Source: Luteipulveratus mongoliensis
GTDB taxonomy: Bacteria; Actinomycetota; Actinomycetes; Actinomycetales; Dermatophilaceae
NCBI RefSeq assembly: GCF_001190945.1
Contig: NZ_CP011112.1
Location: forward strand, 992,001-1,056,000
DNA: 64,000 nucleotides
Direction of reading: 5' to 3'
Both the position numbers and the translations under genes were made by a program. Shown one piece after another: positions 25,946-34,571 of the stretch. Each line of letters starts with the position of its first letter. Position 1 is the stretch's first letter. The notes under the pieces are model-generated. The model was not told the origin of the DNA and searched no databases. It saw nothing but the letters and a program-made list of their open reading frames with translations.

Positions 25946-25971
25946 GGCTACGACGTTAGCCCCGCGGGCGA

Positions 25972-26029
25972 CCGCGCGGCGCGTACGACATGGCGAGGGG
26001 CCGCGCGGCGCGTACGACATGGCGAGGGG
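25972..26029. repeat. Perfect tandem duplication of 29 bp
   Basis: The 29-bp unit at 25972-26000 is repeated exactly at 26001-26029 (starts CCGCGCGGCG, ends GGCGAGGGG). The duplication ends with the 5' arm of the hairpin at 26021-26057, so one hairpin arm is present twice. It lies between the quinone oxidoreductase start and the secreted-protein stop. Confidence 0.92.
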
Positions 26030-26057
26030 CCGCGCCCGGCGGACGCAGCCCCTCGCC
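26021..26057 (-). terminator. Terminator hairpin after the secreted-protein gene
   Basis: GGCGAGGGGC and GCCCCTCGCC form a perfect 10-bp stem around 17 bases, eight bases beyond the stop codon of the minus-strand gene. No T-run is seen, so termination may be weak. Confidence 0.5.
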
Positions 26058-26064
26058 GTACTCG

Positions 26065-26727
26065 TCAGTTGCGCGGGGTGCAGGTCACCTGACCGGTCAC
26101 GGTCACCTTGAGCGTGAAGCCGTCCGTGCCCTTGCACTCCTCGAGCCGGTCCTTCAGGGCGAGAACGGCGGCGGCAACAGCGCCCGCGACCGGACCAGCG
26201 CCGGGCGGCAGCGCGATGCCGTTGGAGCTCAGGAAGTCGAGGACCTGCTGGGCCGTGGCGCCCAGAGCGAGCAGGCTGTCCAGGGCAGCGGTCGCGTCGC
26301 CATCCAGCCACACGGTGACGCCGGTCCAGTCGACGCTGATGCCGCCGTGCTCGGTCTCGTAGGACAGCGGGTTGCCGGGGAGAGCCTCTCCGGTCTGCTT
26401 GCCCTGCTGAGCGCGCAGAAGGGCATTGGCCTGGTTGACGGCTGACCGCACAGCTGCAGTGCCGGGGCCGTCCAGCAGCGCGACCGCGTCGGGGATCGAC
26501 GTGCCGAACATGCCGTTCTTGTCGGTCGTGACGTACTGGTCGTACTTGTTCACGGTCTGGGGCGTGAGGCCGTCGAACAAGACCTTCAGCGGCGCCAGAG
26601 CGACGGGCGTGGTCGGCATGCGGTCATCGATCGAGTTCGCGGACGCTGCGGCCATGCCAGCAGTCGCGAACAGCACGGTGCCGGCAACGGCCGACGCCAC
26701 CAGGCGGAACGAGCGGGACTCTGTCAT
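26065..26727 (-). CDS. Secreted protein of unknown function
   Basis: A 220-residue exported protein. It has a Sec signal peptide (FRLVASAVAGTVLFATAGMA, cleavage near ASA-NS). The mature part has a first region with QTVNKYDQYVTTDKNGMF, a central GGISVDWTGVTVWLDGDAT, and a Gly/Ala/Pro-rich helix pair ending in two cysteines (EECKGTDGF and VTCTPRN) that probably form a disulfide. I do not recognise the family. The ATG at 26727 follows GAGGAGTCAGAAG. It is a single-gene unit with an AT-rich region upstream. Confidence 0.78.
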   Translation of the reverse strand: MTESRSFRLVASAVAGTVLFATAGMAAASANSIDDRMPTTPVALAPLKVLFDGLTPQTVNKYDQYVTTDKNGMFGTSIPDAVALLDGPGTAAVRSAVNQANALLRAQQGKQTGEALPGNPLSYETEHGGISVDWTGVTVWLDGDATAALDSLLALGATAQQVLDFLSSNGIALPPGAGPVAGAVAAAVLALKDRLEECKGTDGFTLKVTVTGQVTCTPRN

Positions 26728-27009
26728 CTTCTGACTCCTCGGTAATCGTTGATGATGTGATCCGAGGTGCAGGTACGGGACATCCTGGCTCCACCTCGCC
26801 GACCAGACGTTAGAGATCCAAAGGTCAACGAATTGCCAAGAATAAATCGATTTCTCACCATATTGGTATGCCGCGGTCCGGTTCTCGCTACCATCCGCGG
26901 CGCATCACAGAGGTCGTCAGTGGACGTTCATCGGTCGTTCAGACCGGACAGCCGATACGTCAGGGCCCGGCGCGCTCTCGGCACGCGTGCAACTGTAGAC
27001 AGCGCGACG

Positions 27010-27122
27010 TTGCGGAGGGGCCGGACGCGCCGGTCGATCGTGGCGAGCCGCGTGAGTCGCCGGGCGATCCTGCACGCAGCTCGCGAACGCTTTGCCGTGG
27101 AGGGCTACGACCGCGCAGCGCT
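27010..27122 (+). pseudogene. Truncated TetR regulator, N-terminal remnant
   Basis: In the 393-bp gap between the secreted-protein gene and mobA, one plus-strand frame reads SRRAILHAARERFAVEGYDR, which is helix 1 of a TetR DNA-binding domain with its usual basic lead-in (RRGRTRRSIVASRV). The similarity stops at about 27115, where the next codons are the reverse complement of the mobA 3' end, so the rest of the regulator is missing. A deletion or rearrangement joined the remnant to mobA. Upstream (26830-26880) is an AT-rich stretch that may hold its old promoter. Nothing else was recognised in this gap. Confidence 0.6.
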
Positions 27123-27690
27123 ACTTGGTGGGCGAGCTGCCCGACTGATCGAGCCGGTCGAGATCGGCCGGTTCGTCGATGTCGGCGGTCGCGTCGGCGT
27201 CCATCGCCAGCTCGCTCACGGTGAGGGCATCGAGGAGCCGCATCATCGGTACTTCGGTGGTCGGCTGGGGGAGTGCGGCACGTACGGCATCGGTCCGATA
27301 GGCCGCCAGGAGCGGCTGCCGCCTCCCGCTCGGATCGGTCGCGAGGACAGCGTCAGTCTGGCCCCGCGCGAGCTCGTCGACGAGCGCTTGCGCCGCGCGG
27401 CCGGCGTACGGCATATCGCCGGCGATGACGACGATCGTTGGGCTGGCGACCGCATCGAGGGCGGCTGCGAGACCGGCGAGTGGGCCTGCAAATGCTGGTG
27501 ATTCGCGGGTCCAGGTGACGATCCGGGCCGTACGCCGCTGCTCGCCGACAGCGATGATCGGCCAGTCCGCGGGGAGCGCATCGAGCAGGTGGTCCAGGAC
27601 GGTGGTGCCACTGAAAGGGGCGCGAGTCTTGTCGGCGCCGAAGCGGGATGAGCGACCGCCGCAGAGCACCACGGCGGTCACGTCACTCAT
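27121..27690 (-). CDS. mobA: Molybdenum cofactor guanylyltransferase
   Basis: A 189-residue NTP-transferase of the MobA family, which joins GMP to molybdopterin-Mo to make the bis-MGD cofactor. The GTP-binding loop LCGGRSSRFGADK is at residues 9-21, and GPLAGLAAALDAV and VIAGDMPYAG follow. No other molybdenum cofactor genes are nearby. The extra C-terminal tail after IDEPADLDRL (DQSGSSPTK) ends where a truncated tetR remnant begins and may be a product of that junction. Confidence 0.85.
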   Translation of the reverse strand: MSDVTAVVLCGGRSSRFGADKTRAPFSGTTVLDHLLDALPADWPIIAVGEQRRTARIVTWTRESPAFAGPLAGLAAALDAVASPTIVVIAGDMPYAGRAAQALVDELARGQTDAVLATDPSGRRQPLLAAYRTDAVRAALPQPTTEVPMMRLLDALTVSELAMDADATADIDEPADLDRLDQSGSSPTK

Positions 27691-27708
27691 GTGGCCAGGG
27701 TAGTCGGG

Positions 27709-28467
27709 TCAGCGGTGGCCGAGGCGACGGGACAGGTCGGCGGCGGCGCGGCGTACGGCTGAGATCGCTGCCGCGCGCTCCTCTTCGGTCGCCCGCTCGT
27801 GCGGGAACGTGACGGCGAGCCCGGCCGCAGGGTGCCCGTTGTGGTCGAGCACTGCCGCGCCCACCGACGCGAGACCGGGCGTGACGGAGTCCTGCTCGAC
27901 GGCGTACCCGCGCGTCCGAACCTGTGACAGCTCCGAGCGCAGGGCCGTGAGTGACATCGGCCCCTGTCCGTGGCGCTGTACGAAGTCGTCGCGCGACGGA
28001 TAGAGCGCGCGGACCTGCTGTGGAGGCAGCGCGGCGAGGATCGAGAGTCCGGACGCGGTGAGCTGTGCGGGCAGTCGTACGCCGACGTCGGTGACCAGGG
28101 ACGGGCGCCCCGGGGCGCGCTCCTCGATGACGTAGAGGACATCGCGTCCGTGGAGTACGACGAGGTGGGCGTTGTGGGTCGTCTGGTCGATGAGGCGCGC
28201 GAGCACGGGACGGGAGATCCGCTGGAGCGGAGCCTGTCTCGAGTAGGCGGAGCCGAGCTCGAACGCCGCGACGCCGAGTCCCCAGCGCTGGTCGTCGCCG
28301 AGGTGGCTGACGAAGCCGGCGTCGCGCAGCACGTTGAGCAGGTGGTACGTCGATGACCGCGGTAGCCCGAGATCACGGGCGATCGCGGCGGCCGGCATCG
28401 GCTCAGCGTGCCGGGCGAGCAGCTGCAGCACGGAGATCGCCTGAACGGCCGCTGGTGCATTGCTCAT
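27709..28467 (-). CDS. IclR family transcriptional regulator, candidate hut regulator
   Basis: A 252-residue IclR protein. The N-terminal winged helix includes AIARDLGLPRSSTYHLLNVL, and the C-terminal IclR effector domain has ARLIDQTTHNAHLVVLHGRD, LPAQLTASGLSILAAL and QDSVTPGLASVGAAVLD. Its ATG overlaps the stop of the membrane-protein gene, and both are divergent from hutH with a GTCTCG-NN-TCTGAGAC palindrome in between. The same palindrome precedes the second hut operon, so I infer that this protein controls histidine use, with histidine or urocanate as likely ligand. Confidence 0.88.
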   Translation of the reverse strand: MSNAPAAVQAISVLQLLARHAEPMPAAAIARDLGLPRSSTYHLLNVLRDAGFVSHLGDDQRWGLGVAAFELGSAYSRQAPLQRISRPVLARLIDQTTHNAHLVVLHGRDVLYVIEERAPGRPSLVTDVGVRLPAQLTASGLSILAALPPQQVRALYPSRDDFVQRHGQGPMSLTALRSELSQVRTRGYAVEQDSVTPGLASVGAAVLDHNGHPAAGLAVTFPHERATEEERAAAISAVRRAAADLSRRLGHR

Positions 28468-29225
28468 CGTGGGCTCCTCGCGGTGAGGATGGTCGCCGTC
28501 GAGCCGTGTGACATGCAGGTCGAGGTGGGGTCGGCGGGCTTGCCGGAGTCGGAAAGGAGCACGGACTCTCCGTCGAGCAGCAGAGTGTTGTTCCTGCCCC
28601 AGTTGATGGTCGGCGCCCCGGCGATGTCGTCGCCGGAACCGCAGCGCACGAAGAACTCGTGTCCCAGCCAGCCACTGCCGCTGCGCACGCTGACTACCCA
28701 GTCCGGGTCGAGGAAGCCGCTGTATGACACGACCGCGGTGTACGTCCCATTGGGTGAGCGGACCTGCTCCTGCGCACCGCTTGTCGAGCTGTAGACAGTC
28801 CAGCCCAGGCAGACGACTGCCGTGGCAGCGGGTCCGATGGCGAAGGCCGACAGCCAGAGCGTGCCCGGTGTGGCATGACGAGTGACGATCAGCGTGCTCA
28901 CGCCGGCGGCGGCCAGGCACGCCAGTGCGAAGGGCGGCCAGCTCTCGATCAGCTCGTGCGGCCAGGCCAGGTTCAGATGGGCGCTGACCCAGATGGCGCA
29001 CCACACCAGGACTGGGCCAGCGAGCCAGCCGAACGCGAGCGCGCCGACGGACGGACCCGGACGCGGTGTCCGATCTCGCTCGGAATCGGTGAGCCCGGCG
29101 GTCCCCGCGTAGACGATCGCGACGAGGACCAGCCCGAGCGGCACCGCGACGGCGGCGACGGCGGCGACCACGAAGAGCAGGGCGAGGACTCCGAGCACTA
29201 GCCACACCCCCGAGTCGTCACCCAC
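28464..29225 (-). CDS. Membrane protein of unknown function
   Basis: A 253-residue protein with about four helices in the first 145 residues (VWLVLGVLALLFVVAAVAAV, VGALAFGWLAGPVLVWCAIW, FALACLAAAGVSTLIV, LWLSAFAIGPAATAVVCLGW). An extracytoplasmic domain of about 105 residues follows, with SPNGTYTAVVSYSGFLDPDW and two cysteines (VRCGSG and STCMSH). The family is not recognised. It is translationally coupled to the IclR gene (four-base overlap) and divergent from hutH, so it may be co-regulated with histidine utilisation; a sensing or transport accessory role is only a guess. Confidence 0.75.
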   Translation of the reverse strand: MGDDSGVWLVLGVLALLFVVAAVAAVAVPLGLVLVAIVYAGTAGLTDSERDRTPRPGPSVGALAFGWLAGPVLVWCAIWVSAHLNLAWPHELIESWPPFALACLAAAGVSTLIVTRHATPGTLWLSAFAIGPAATAVVCLGWTVYSSTSGAQEQVRSPNGTYTAVVSYSGFLDPDWVVSVRSGSGWLGHEFFVRCGSGDDIAGAPTINWGRNNTLLLDGESVLLSDSGKPADPTSTCMSHGSTATILTARSPR

Positions 29226-29251
29226 CTATCATCGCTCGTCGCATGGCCGGC

Positions 29252-29267
29252 GTCTCGCATCTGAGAC
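29252..29267. promoter_or_regulatory. hut operator palindrome, copy 1 (upstream of hutH)
   Basis: GTCTCGCATCTGAGAC, with GTCTC/GAGAC arms around six bases. It lies 55 bases before the hutH ATG at 29323 and 26 bases upstream of the divergent membrane-protein start. The copy at 39719-39734 before the second hut operon differs only at positions 7 and 8. Confidence 0.7.
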
Positions 29268-29322
29268 AGGCACGTGGCCCGCAAGCCGCCGTTCACCCTG
29301 GATCAACGCTCCAATGGGTGGC

Positions 29323-30885
29323 ATGACCAGCAACATCGCCACCCGCACCGGCGTCATGATCGGCACCGGACCGCTGTCCTTCGACGATGTGGTGGCCGTC
29401 GCCCGCCATGACGCACCCGTGCGGCTCTCCGACGAAGCGCTCGATGCCGTACGCCGGGCGCGCACCGTGATCGAGGATCTCGCCTCCGATGCCATCCCGC
29501 ACTACGGCATCTCGACCGGCTTCGGCGCACTGGCCACGCGGCACATCCCACTCGACCTGCGCGCTCAGCTGCAGCGCAGCCTGGTCCGCTCCCACGCGGC
29601 CGGTTCCGGGCCCGAGGTCGAGCGCGAGGTCATCCGCGCGACGATGCTGCTGCGCCTGTCGACTCTCGCGACCGGTCACACCGGCGTACGCGAGGAGACG
29701 GCACAGGCGTACGCCAACCTGCTCAACGCCGGGCTCACCCCCGTCGTGCACGAGTACGGCTCGCTCGGCTGCTCCGGCGACCTCGCCCCACTCGCGCACT
29801 GTGCGCTCGCGGTGATGGGCGAGGGGCAGGTGCGCGACCGCGAAGGCAATCTGCTCGACACGGCAGAAGCGTTGCGCGACAACGGTATTCAGCCGGTCCA
29901 GCTTGCCGAGAAGGAGGGCCTCGCTCTCATCAACGGCACCGACGGCATGCTCGGGATGCTGGTGCTCGCGATCACCGATCTCCGGCGCCTGCTCAAGACC
30001 GCTGACGTCACGGCGGCTATGTCGGTCGAGGGTCTGCTCGGCACGGATGACGTCTTCGCGGAGGACCTCCACGCGATCCGCCCGCACCCGGGTCAGGCGC
30101 TGAGTGCCGCCAACCTGCGAAAGATCATGGCGGACAGTCCTATTCGCGAGTCACACCGTGACCCCGAGGCGTGCACCCGCGTACAGGACGCCTACTCGCT
30201 GCGCTGCTCGCCCCAAGTTGCCGGCGGTGCGCGCGACACCGTCGAGTACGCCGCCCAGGTCGCCTCCCGCGAGCTCGCCTCCGCGATCGACAACCCGGTC
30301 GTCACCCGTGATGGCCGCGTCGAGTCCAACGGCAACTTCCATGGCGCGCCCGTCGCGTACGTCCTCGACTTCCTCGCGATCGTCGCCGCCGATCTGGCCA
30401 GCATCAGCGAGCGACGGACCGACCGGTTCCTGGACAAGGCGCGCAACCACGGGCTCAACCCGTTCCTGGCCGACGACCCCGGCGTCGACTCGGGGCACAT
30501 GATCGCCCAGTACACCCAGGCCGCGATCGTCTCCGAGATGAAGCGCCTCGCCAACCCCGCATCGGTCGACTCGATCCCATCGAGCGCGATGCAGGAGGAC
30601 CATGTGTCGATGGGGTGGTCCGCAGCACGCAAGCTGCGCCGCTCGGTCGACGGCCTCACCCGCGTACTCGCCATCGAATTGCTCACTGCTGCAAGGGGAC
30701 TCGATATGCGCACACCGCTCAAACCGGCACCTGCAACGGCGGCTGTCGTCGCCGTGCTTCGTGAGACCACGGAAGGACCAGGCACGGACCGACATCTCGC
30801 ACCCGAGATCGAGAACGCCGTCCAGCTGGTCGCCACCGGTGATGCCTTAGCCGCCGTCGAGACCGTGACGGGACCGCTCCAGTGA
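29323..30885 (+). CDS. hutH: Histidine ammonia-lyase
   Basis: A 520-residue member of the aromatic amino acid lyase family, converting L-histidine to urocanate and ammonia, the first step of histidine degradation. The YGISTGFGALATRHI segment carries the active-site tyrosine, and YGSLGCSGDLAPLAHCAL holds the tripeptide that forms the MIO electrophile. Here it is Cys150-Ser151-Gly152, where the common form is Ala-Ser-Gly. Later motifs QDAYSLRCSPQVAGG, DNPVVTRDG and SAMQEDHVSMG are typical. The ATG at 29323 was preferred to 29314 because GGGTGG precedes it. First gene of the hutH-NUDIX-hutU-transporter operon. Confidence 0.95.
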   Translation: MTSNIATRTGVMIGTGPLSFDDVVAVARHDAPVRLSDEALDAVRRARTVIEDLASDAIPHYGISTGFGALATRHIPLDLRAQLQRSLVRSHAAGSGPEVEREVIRATMLLRLSTLATGHTGVREETAQAYANLLNAGLTPVVHEYGSLGCSGDLAPLAHCALAVMGEGQVRDREGNLLDTAEALRDNGIQPVQLAEKEGLALINGTDGMLGMLVLAITDLRRLLKTADVTAAMSVEGLLGTDDVFAEDLHAIRPHPGQALSAANLRKIMADSPIRESHRDPEACTRVQDAYSLRCSPQVAGGARDTVEYAAQVASRELASAIDNPVVTRDGRVESNGNFHGAPVAYVLDFLAIVAADLASISERRTDRFLDKARNHGLNPFLADDPGVDSGHMIAQYTQAAIVSEMKRLANPASVDSIPSSAMQEDHVSMGWSAARKLRRSVDGLTRVLAIELLTAARGLDMRTPLKPAPATAAVVAVLRETTEGPGTDRHLAPEIENAVQLVATGDALAAVETVTGPLQ

Positions 30886-31319
30886 GCCCCGCACCGGGCA
30901 AGGTCCGGGTCGCCGCGTACGGCGTGTGCATCCGCGACGGCCGGATCCTCCTCGTCCACCAGGTCTCGCGAGGCCCGGCGCAGCACAAGTGGACTCTCCC
31001 GGGCGGCGGCCTGGACTTCGGGGAGAGTCCGGCAGACGGCGTACGACGTGAAGTCCGTGAGGAGACTGGCTGCGACGCCGTGGTCGGTGCAGTGATCGGC
31101 GTCGACGACAACGTCTACATGACTCCGGACGGCACCGAACGGCACGGCATCGGCCTGCTGTTCGAGGCTGCGGTCGACACCGAGCCGGTCGCGCCGAACG
31201 ACGGAGAGATCGACCAGGTCGGATGGTTCGACCTCAACGACCTGCCCGAGGAGATCACGTCCGGCGTCGTGATGGCCGCTGAGCTGAGCCGGGCCGCGCT
31301 CGCCGATCGTCCGGACTGA
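30882..31319 (+). CDS. NUDIX hydrolase in the hut operon
   Basis: A 145-residue NUDIX protein with the box [18 protein letters not shown] and EETG. It starts at a GTG that overlaps the hutH stop by four bases, so it is translationally coupled to hutH, yet no known step of histidine breakdown needs a NUDIX enzyme. The segment [20 protein letters not shown] follows. Possible roles are hydrolysis of a nucleotide by-product or simple hitch-hiking. A 21-bp direct repeat spans its stop codon. Confidence 0.9.
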   Translation: MSPAPGKVRVAAYGVCIRDGRILLVHQVSRGPAQHKWTLPGGGLDFGESPADGVRREVREETGCDAVVGAVIGVDDNVYMTPDGTERHGIGLLFEAAVDTEPVAPNDGEIDQVGWFDLNDLPEEITSGVVMAAELSRAALADRPD

Positions 31320-31356
31320 TCACACGATCGACCCGGCCGATCGGCCGGACTGATCA
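31302..31356. repeat. 21-bp direct repeat over the NUDIX stop codon
   Basis: GCCGATCGTCCGGACTGATC and then A (31302-31322) recurs at 31336-31356 with one change (T to G), 34 bases apart. The first copy holds the last codons and stop of the NUDIX gene. A short hairpin CATGCCCT/AGGGCATG follows before hutU. The origin looks like a small local duplication. Confidence 0.75.
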
Positions 31357-31417
31357 ACCTGTCATCGCATGCCCTGGAGGGCATGAAGACTCACATCGAT
31401 CGTCAAGGAGACTGACC

Positions 31418-33073
31418 ATGCAAGGCGCCAGGCCCGTACGGGCGAACCGAGGGACCCAGCTGACGACGCGTTCGTGGACCACCGAGGCTCCGCTGCGCAT
31501 GCTGCAGAACAACCTCGACCCCGAGGTGGCCGAGCGCCCGGACGACCTGGTTGTCTACGGCGGCACCGGCCGTGCGGCGCGCGACTGGAAGTCGTTCGAC
31601 GCCATGGTCCGCACGCTGACCACGCTCAAGCCGGACGAGACCATGCTGGTCCAGTCGGGCAAGCCCGTCGGTGTGATGCAGACGCACGAGTGGGCGCCCC
31701 GCGTGCTCATCGCGAACTCGAATCTCGTTGGAGACTGGGCGAACTGGCCCGAGTTCCGCCGCCTCGAGCACCTCGGTCTCACGATGTACGGCCAGATGAC
31801 CGCGGGTTCGTGGATCTACATCGGCACCCAGGGCATCGTCCAGGGCACCTACGAGACGTTCGCCGCGATCGCCGACAAGCGGTTCAACGGGACCCTCGCC
31901 GGCACGCTCACCCTGACGGGCGGCTGCGGCGGCATGGGCGGCGCTCAGCCCCTGGCGATCACGCTCAACGGTGGCGCGAGCATCGTCGTGGACGTCGACG
32001 AGACGCGTCTGCGTCGCCGGGTCGAGCACCGCTACCTCGACGAGGTGGCCAACGATCTCGATGACGCGGTCGAGAAGGCGCTGAAGGCCAAGAACGAGAA
32101 GCGCGGCTGGTCCGTCGGCGTCGTCGGCAATGCGGCTGAGGTCTTCCCCGAGCTGCTGCGTCGCGGCGTGCCCATCGACATCGTCACCGACCAGACGTCG
32201 GCGCACGACCCGCTGTCGTACCTCCCCGAGGGCATCGGCCTCGAGGAGTGGCACGAGTACGCCGAGAAGAAGCCCGAGGAGTTCACCGACCGGGCGCGGG
32301 CGTCGATGGCCAAGCACGTGCAGGCGATGGTGGAGTTCCAGGACGCCGGTGCCGAGGTCTTCGACTACGGCAACTCGATCCGCGATGAGGCCCGCCAGGG
32401 TGGGTACGACCGGGCGTTCGAGTTCCCAGGGTTCGTACCGGCGTACATCCGGCCGTTGTTCTGTGAGGGCAAGGGCCCGTTCCGCTGGGCCGCGCTGTCC
32501 GGTGACCCGAAGGACATCGCCGCCACCGACCGCGCCGTGCTCAGGCTGTTCCCGGACAACGAGCGGCTGCACACCTGGATCAAGGGTGCGCAGGAGCGAA
32601 TTGCGTTCCAGGGATTGCCTGCTCGCATCTGCTGGCTCGGTCAGGGTGAGCGCGACAAGGCGGGCTTGGCGTTCAACGACCTGGTCAAGAGCGGTGAGAT
32701 CTCCGCGCCGATCGTCATCGGTCGTGACCACCTCGACACCGGCTCCGTCGCGTCGCCGTACCGCGAAACCGAAGCAATGGCAGACGGATCCGACGCGATC
32801 GCCGACTGGCCGCTGCTCAACGCCCTGGTCAACACGTCGTCCGGCGCGAGCTGGGTGTCGATCCACCACGGCGGTGGCGTCGGCATCGGCCGCTCGCTGC
32901 ACGCCGGCCAGGTCAGCCTCGCCGACGGCACCGACCTCGCGGCCGAAAAGCTGGCGCGGGTGCTGACGAACGACCCGGCCATGGGCGTCATCAGGCACGT
33001 CGACGCCGGCTACGACATCGCCGACCGGACTGCCGAGCAGCAGGGCATCCGCGTCCCGATGAACGAGAGCTGA
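31418..33073 (+). CDS. hutU: Urocanate hydratase
   Basis: A 551-residue urocanase, which adds water to urocanate to give 4-imidazolone-5-propionate using bound NAD+ as electrophile. Visible signatures are [14 protein letters not shown] near the N-terminus, the NAD-binding [14 protein letters not shown], the active-site cysteine segment [15 protein letters not shown], and the C-terminal [17 protein letters not shown]. Length and motifs match the family along the whole protein. The ATG follows AAGGAGACTGACC. It lies third in the hutH operon. Confidence 0.97.
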   Translation: MQGARPVRANRGTQLTTRSWTTEAPLRMLQNNLDPEVAERPDDLVVYGGTGRAARDWKSFDAMVRTLTTLKPDETMLVQSGKPVGVMQTHEWAPRVLIANSNLVGDWANWPEFRRLEHLGLTMYGQMTAGSWIYIGTQGIVQGTYETFAAIADKRFNGTLAGTLTLTGGCGGMGGAQPLAITLNGGASIVVDVDETRLRRRVEHRYLDEVANDLDDAVEKALKAKNEKRGWSVGVVGNAAEVFPELLRRGVPIDIVTDQTSAHDPLSYLPEGIGLEEWHEYAEKKPEEFTDRARASMAKHVQAMVEFQDAGAEVFDYGNSIRDEARQGGYDRAFEFPGFVPAYIRPLFCEGKGPFRWAALSGDPKDIAATDRAVLRLFPDNERLHTWIKGAQERIAFQGLPARICWLGQGERDKAGLAFNDLVKSGEISAPIVIGRDHLDTGSVASPYRETEAMADGSDAIADWPLLNALVNTSSGASWVSIHHGGGVGIGRSLHAGQVSLADGTDLAAEKLARVLTNDPAMGVIRHVDAGYDIADRTAEQQGIRVPMNES

Positions 33074-33083
33074 GGAGACGCCG

Positions 33084-34493
33084 ATGGGCACCGGCACCAC
33101 GATCGAACGTCGCACCATCGACCCGGTCCCCGACAGTGAGCGACATGGGAGCCCGCGCAACCAGTTCACGCTCTGGTTCGGGGCCAACATGCAGATCACT
33201 GCGGTGGTCGACGGTGCGCTGGCCGTGGTGTTCGGTGCGCACGCGGTCTGGGCAATCGTCGGACTGCTCATCGGCAACCTCGCCGGCGGTGCCGTCATGG
33301 CGCTGCACTCGGCGCAGGGTCCGCGGCTCGGCCTGCCCCAGATGATCAGCAGCAGAGCGCAGTTCGGCGTCTTGGGTGCTGCGCTGCCGCTCGTGCTGGT
33401 GATCGTCATGTACCTCGGGTTCGCCGCCACCGGCACAGTCCTGTCGGGGCAGGCGATCAACAAGATCCTGCACGTCGACGCCTCGTGGGTCGGGATCGTG
33501 ATCTTCGGGTTGCTGACGTTCGTGGTGGCCGCGTTCGGCTATCGCTGGATCCATGCGCTCGGCAAGGTCGCCAGCGTGCTCGGCATCCTCGGCTTCGCCT
33601 ACCTCACCATCAAGCTGTTCGCCGACCAGGGCGCCTCGACGCTGCTCGGCCACCCGGAGTTCGACGGCGTGGCGTTCTTGCTCGCGATCGCGCTCGGCGC
33701 CGGCTGGCAGCTGACGTTCGGGCCGTACGTCGCCGACTACTCGCGCTATCTGCCCGCGAACACCCCTGAGCGCACCACGTTTTGGGCGACCCTCGCCGGC
33801 AGCGTGCTCGGCTCGATGTGGTCGATGTCGCTAGGCGCACTCATCGCATCGGTGCCCAAGAGCGGCTTCCTCGACAACCAGGTCGGCTACGTCGGCGACC
33901 TCGCCGGCGGAGGCGCGATCGCGTTCGTCATCTACCTCGTGATCGTGGTCGGCAAGCTGACGGTCAACACGCTCAACGCGTACGGCGGGTCGATGACGAT
34001 GCTGACCACGGCGACGGCGTTCACGCGCAGCAACATTGTGCGCCCGGTCGTACGCATGGCGTGCGTCTTCGCGTTCCTTGCCGTCTCCGTGGTGATCGCC
34101 CTGGCTGCCAGCGCCGACTTCCTCGACAACTTCAAGAACTTCGTGCTGCTCCTGCTGATGGTGTTCACGCCGTGGAGCGCGATCAACCTGGTCGACTACT
34201 ACCTGGTCTCGCGCGAACGCGTAGACATACCAGCACTTTTCGATCAGAATGGTCGGTACGGTGCCTGGAACGTCACGGCACTCGTCACCTATGTCGTCGG
34301 TGTTCTCGCGCAGATCCCGTTCCTCGCGCAGTCGCTCTACACCGGCCCGATCACGGATGCCCTTGGTGGCGCTGACATCTCGTGGATCGTCGGGTTGGTG
34401 CTGACCGGGGCGATCTACTACCCCTGGGCGCGCCGGACCAGCAACCCGCCCGAGGCGATGATCGAGCCCGTTCGAGAGCCCGCCTTGTCCTGA
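33084..34493 (+). CDS. NCS1 family (cytosine permease-like) transporter
   Basis: A 469-residue polytopic permease of the nucleobase-cation-symport-1 family with about twelve helices. Early landmarks are FTLWFGANMQITAVVDGALA and GLPQMISSRAQFG; later ones are GAGWQLTFGPYVADYSRYL and FTPWSAINLVDYYLVSR. It begins 11 bases after hutU and is the last gene of the operon. In this place it most likely imports histidine, urocanate or a related imidazole rather than cytosine; that is inference from context. A strong hairpin follows the gene. Confidence 0.9.
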   Translation: MGTGTTIERRTIDPVPDSERHGSPRNQFTLWFGANMQITAVVDGALAVVFGAHAVWAIVGLLIGNLAGGAVMALHSAQGPRLGLPQMISSRAQFGVLGAALPLVLVIVMYLGFAATGTVLSGQAINKILHVDASWVGIVIFGLLTFVVAAFGYRWIHALGKVASVLGILGFAYLTIKLFADQGASTLLGHPEFDGVAFLLAIALGAGWQLTFGPYVADYSRYLPANTPERTTFWATLAGSVLGSMWSMSLGALIASVPKSGFLDNQVGYVGDLAGGGAIAFVIYLVIVVGKLTVNTLNAYGGSMTMLTTATAFTRSNIVRPVVRMACVFAFLAVSVVIALAASADFLDNFKNFVLLLLMVFTPWSAINLVDYYLVSRERVDIPALFDQNGRYGAWNVTALVTYVVGVLAQIPFLAQSLYTGPITDALGGADISWIVGLVLTGAIYYPWARRTSNPPEAMIEPVREPALS

Positions 34494-34522
34494 GCCTGAC
34501 CAGGCACGCCGTCGGTCTGTAT

Positions 34523-34554
34523 GTCTTACCGTGCGGTGGGGTGCACGGTAAGAC
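34523..34554. terminator. Bidirectional terminator hairpin after the NCS1 transporter
   Basis: GTCTTACCGTGC and GCACGGTAAGAC form a perfect 12-bp stem around 8 bases, located between the convergent transporter and ene-reductase genes. It can end both transcripts. Confidence 0.75.
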
Positions 34555-34571
34555 GCACCGACTCGACCCGG

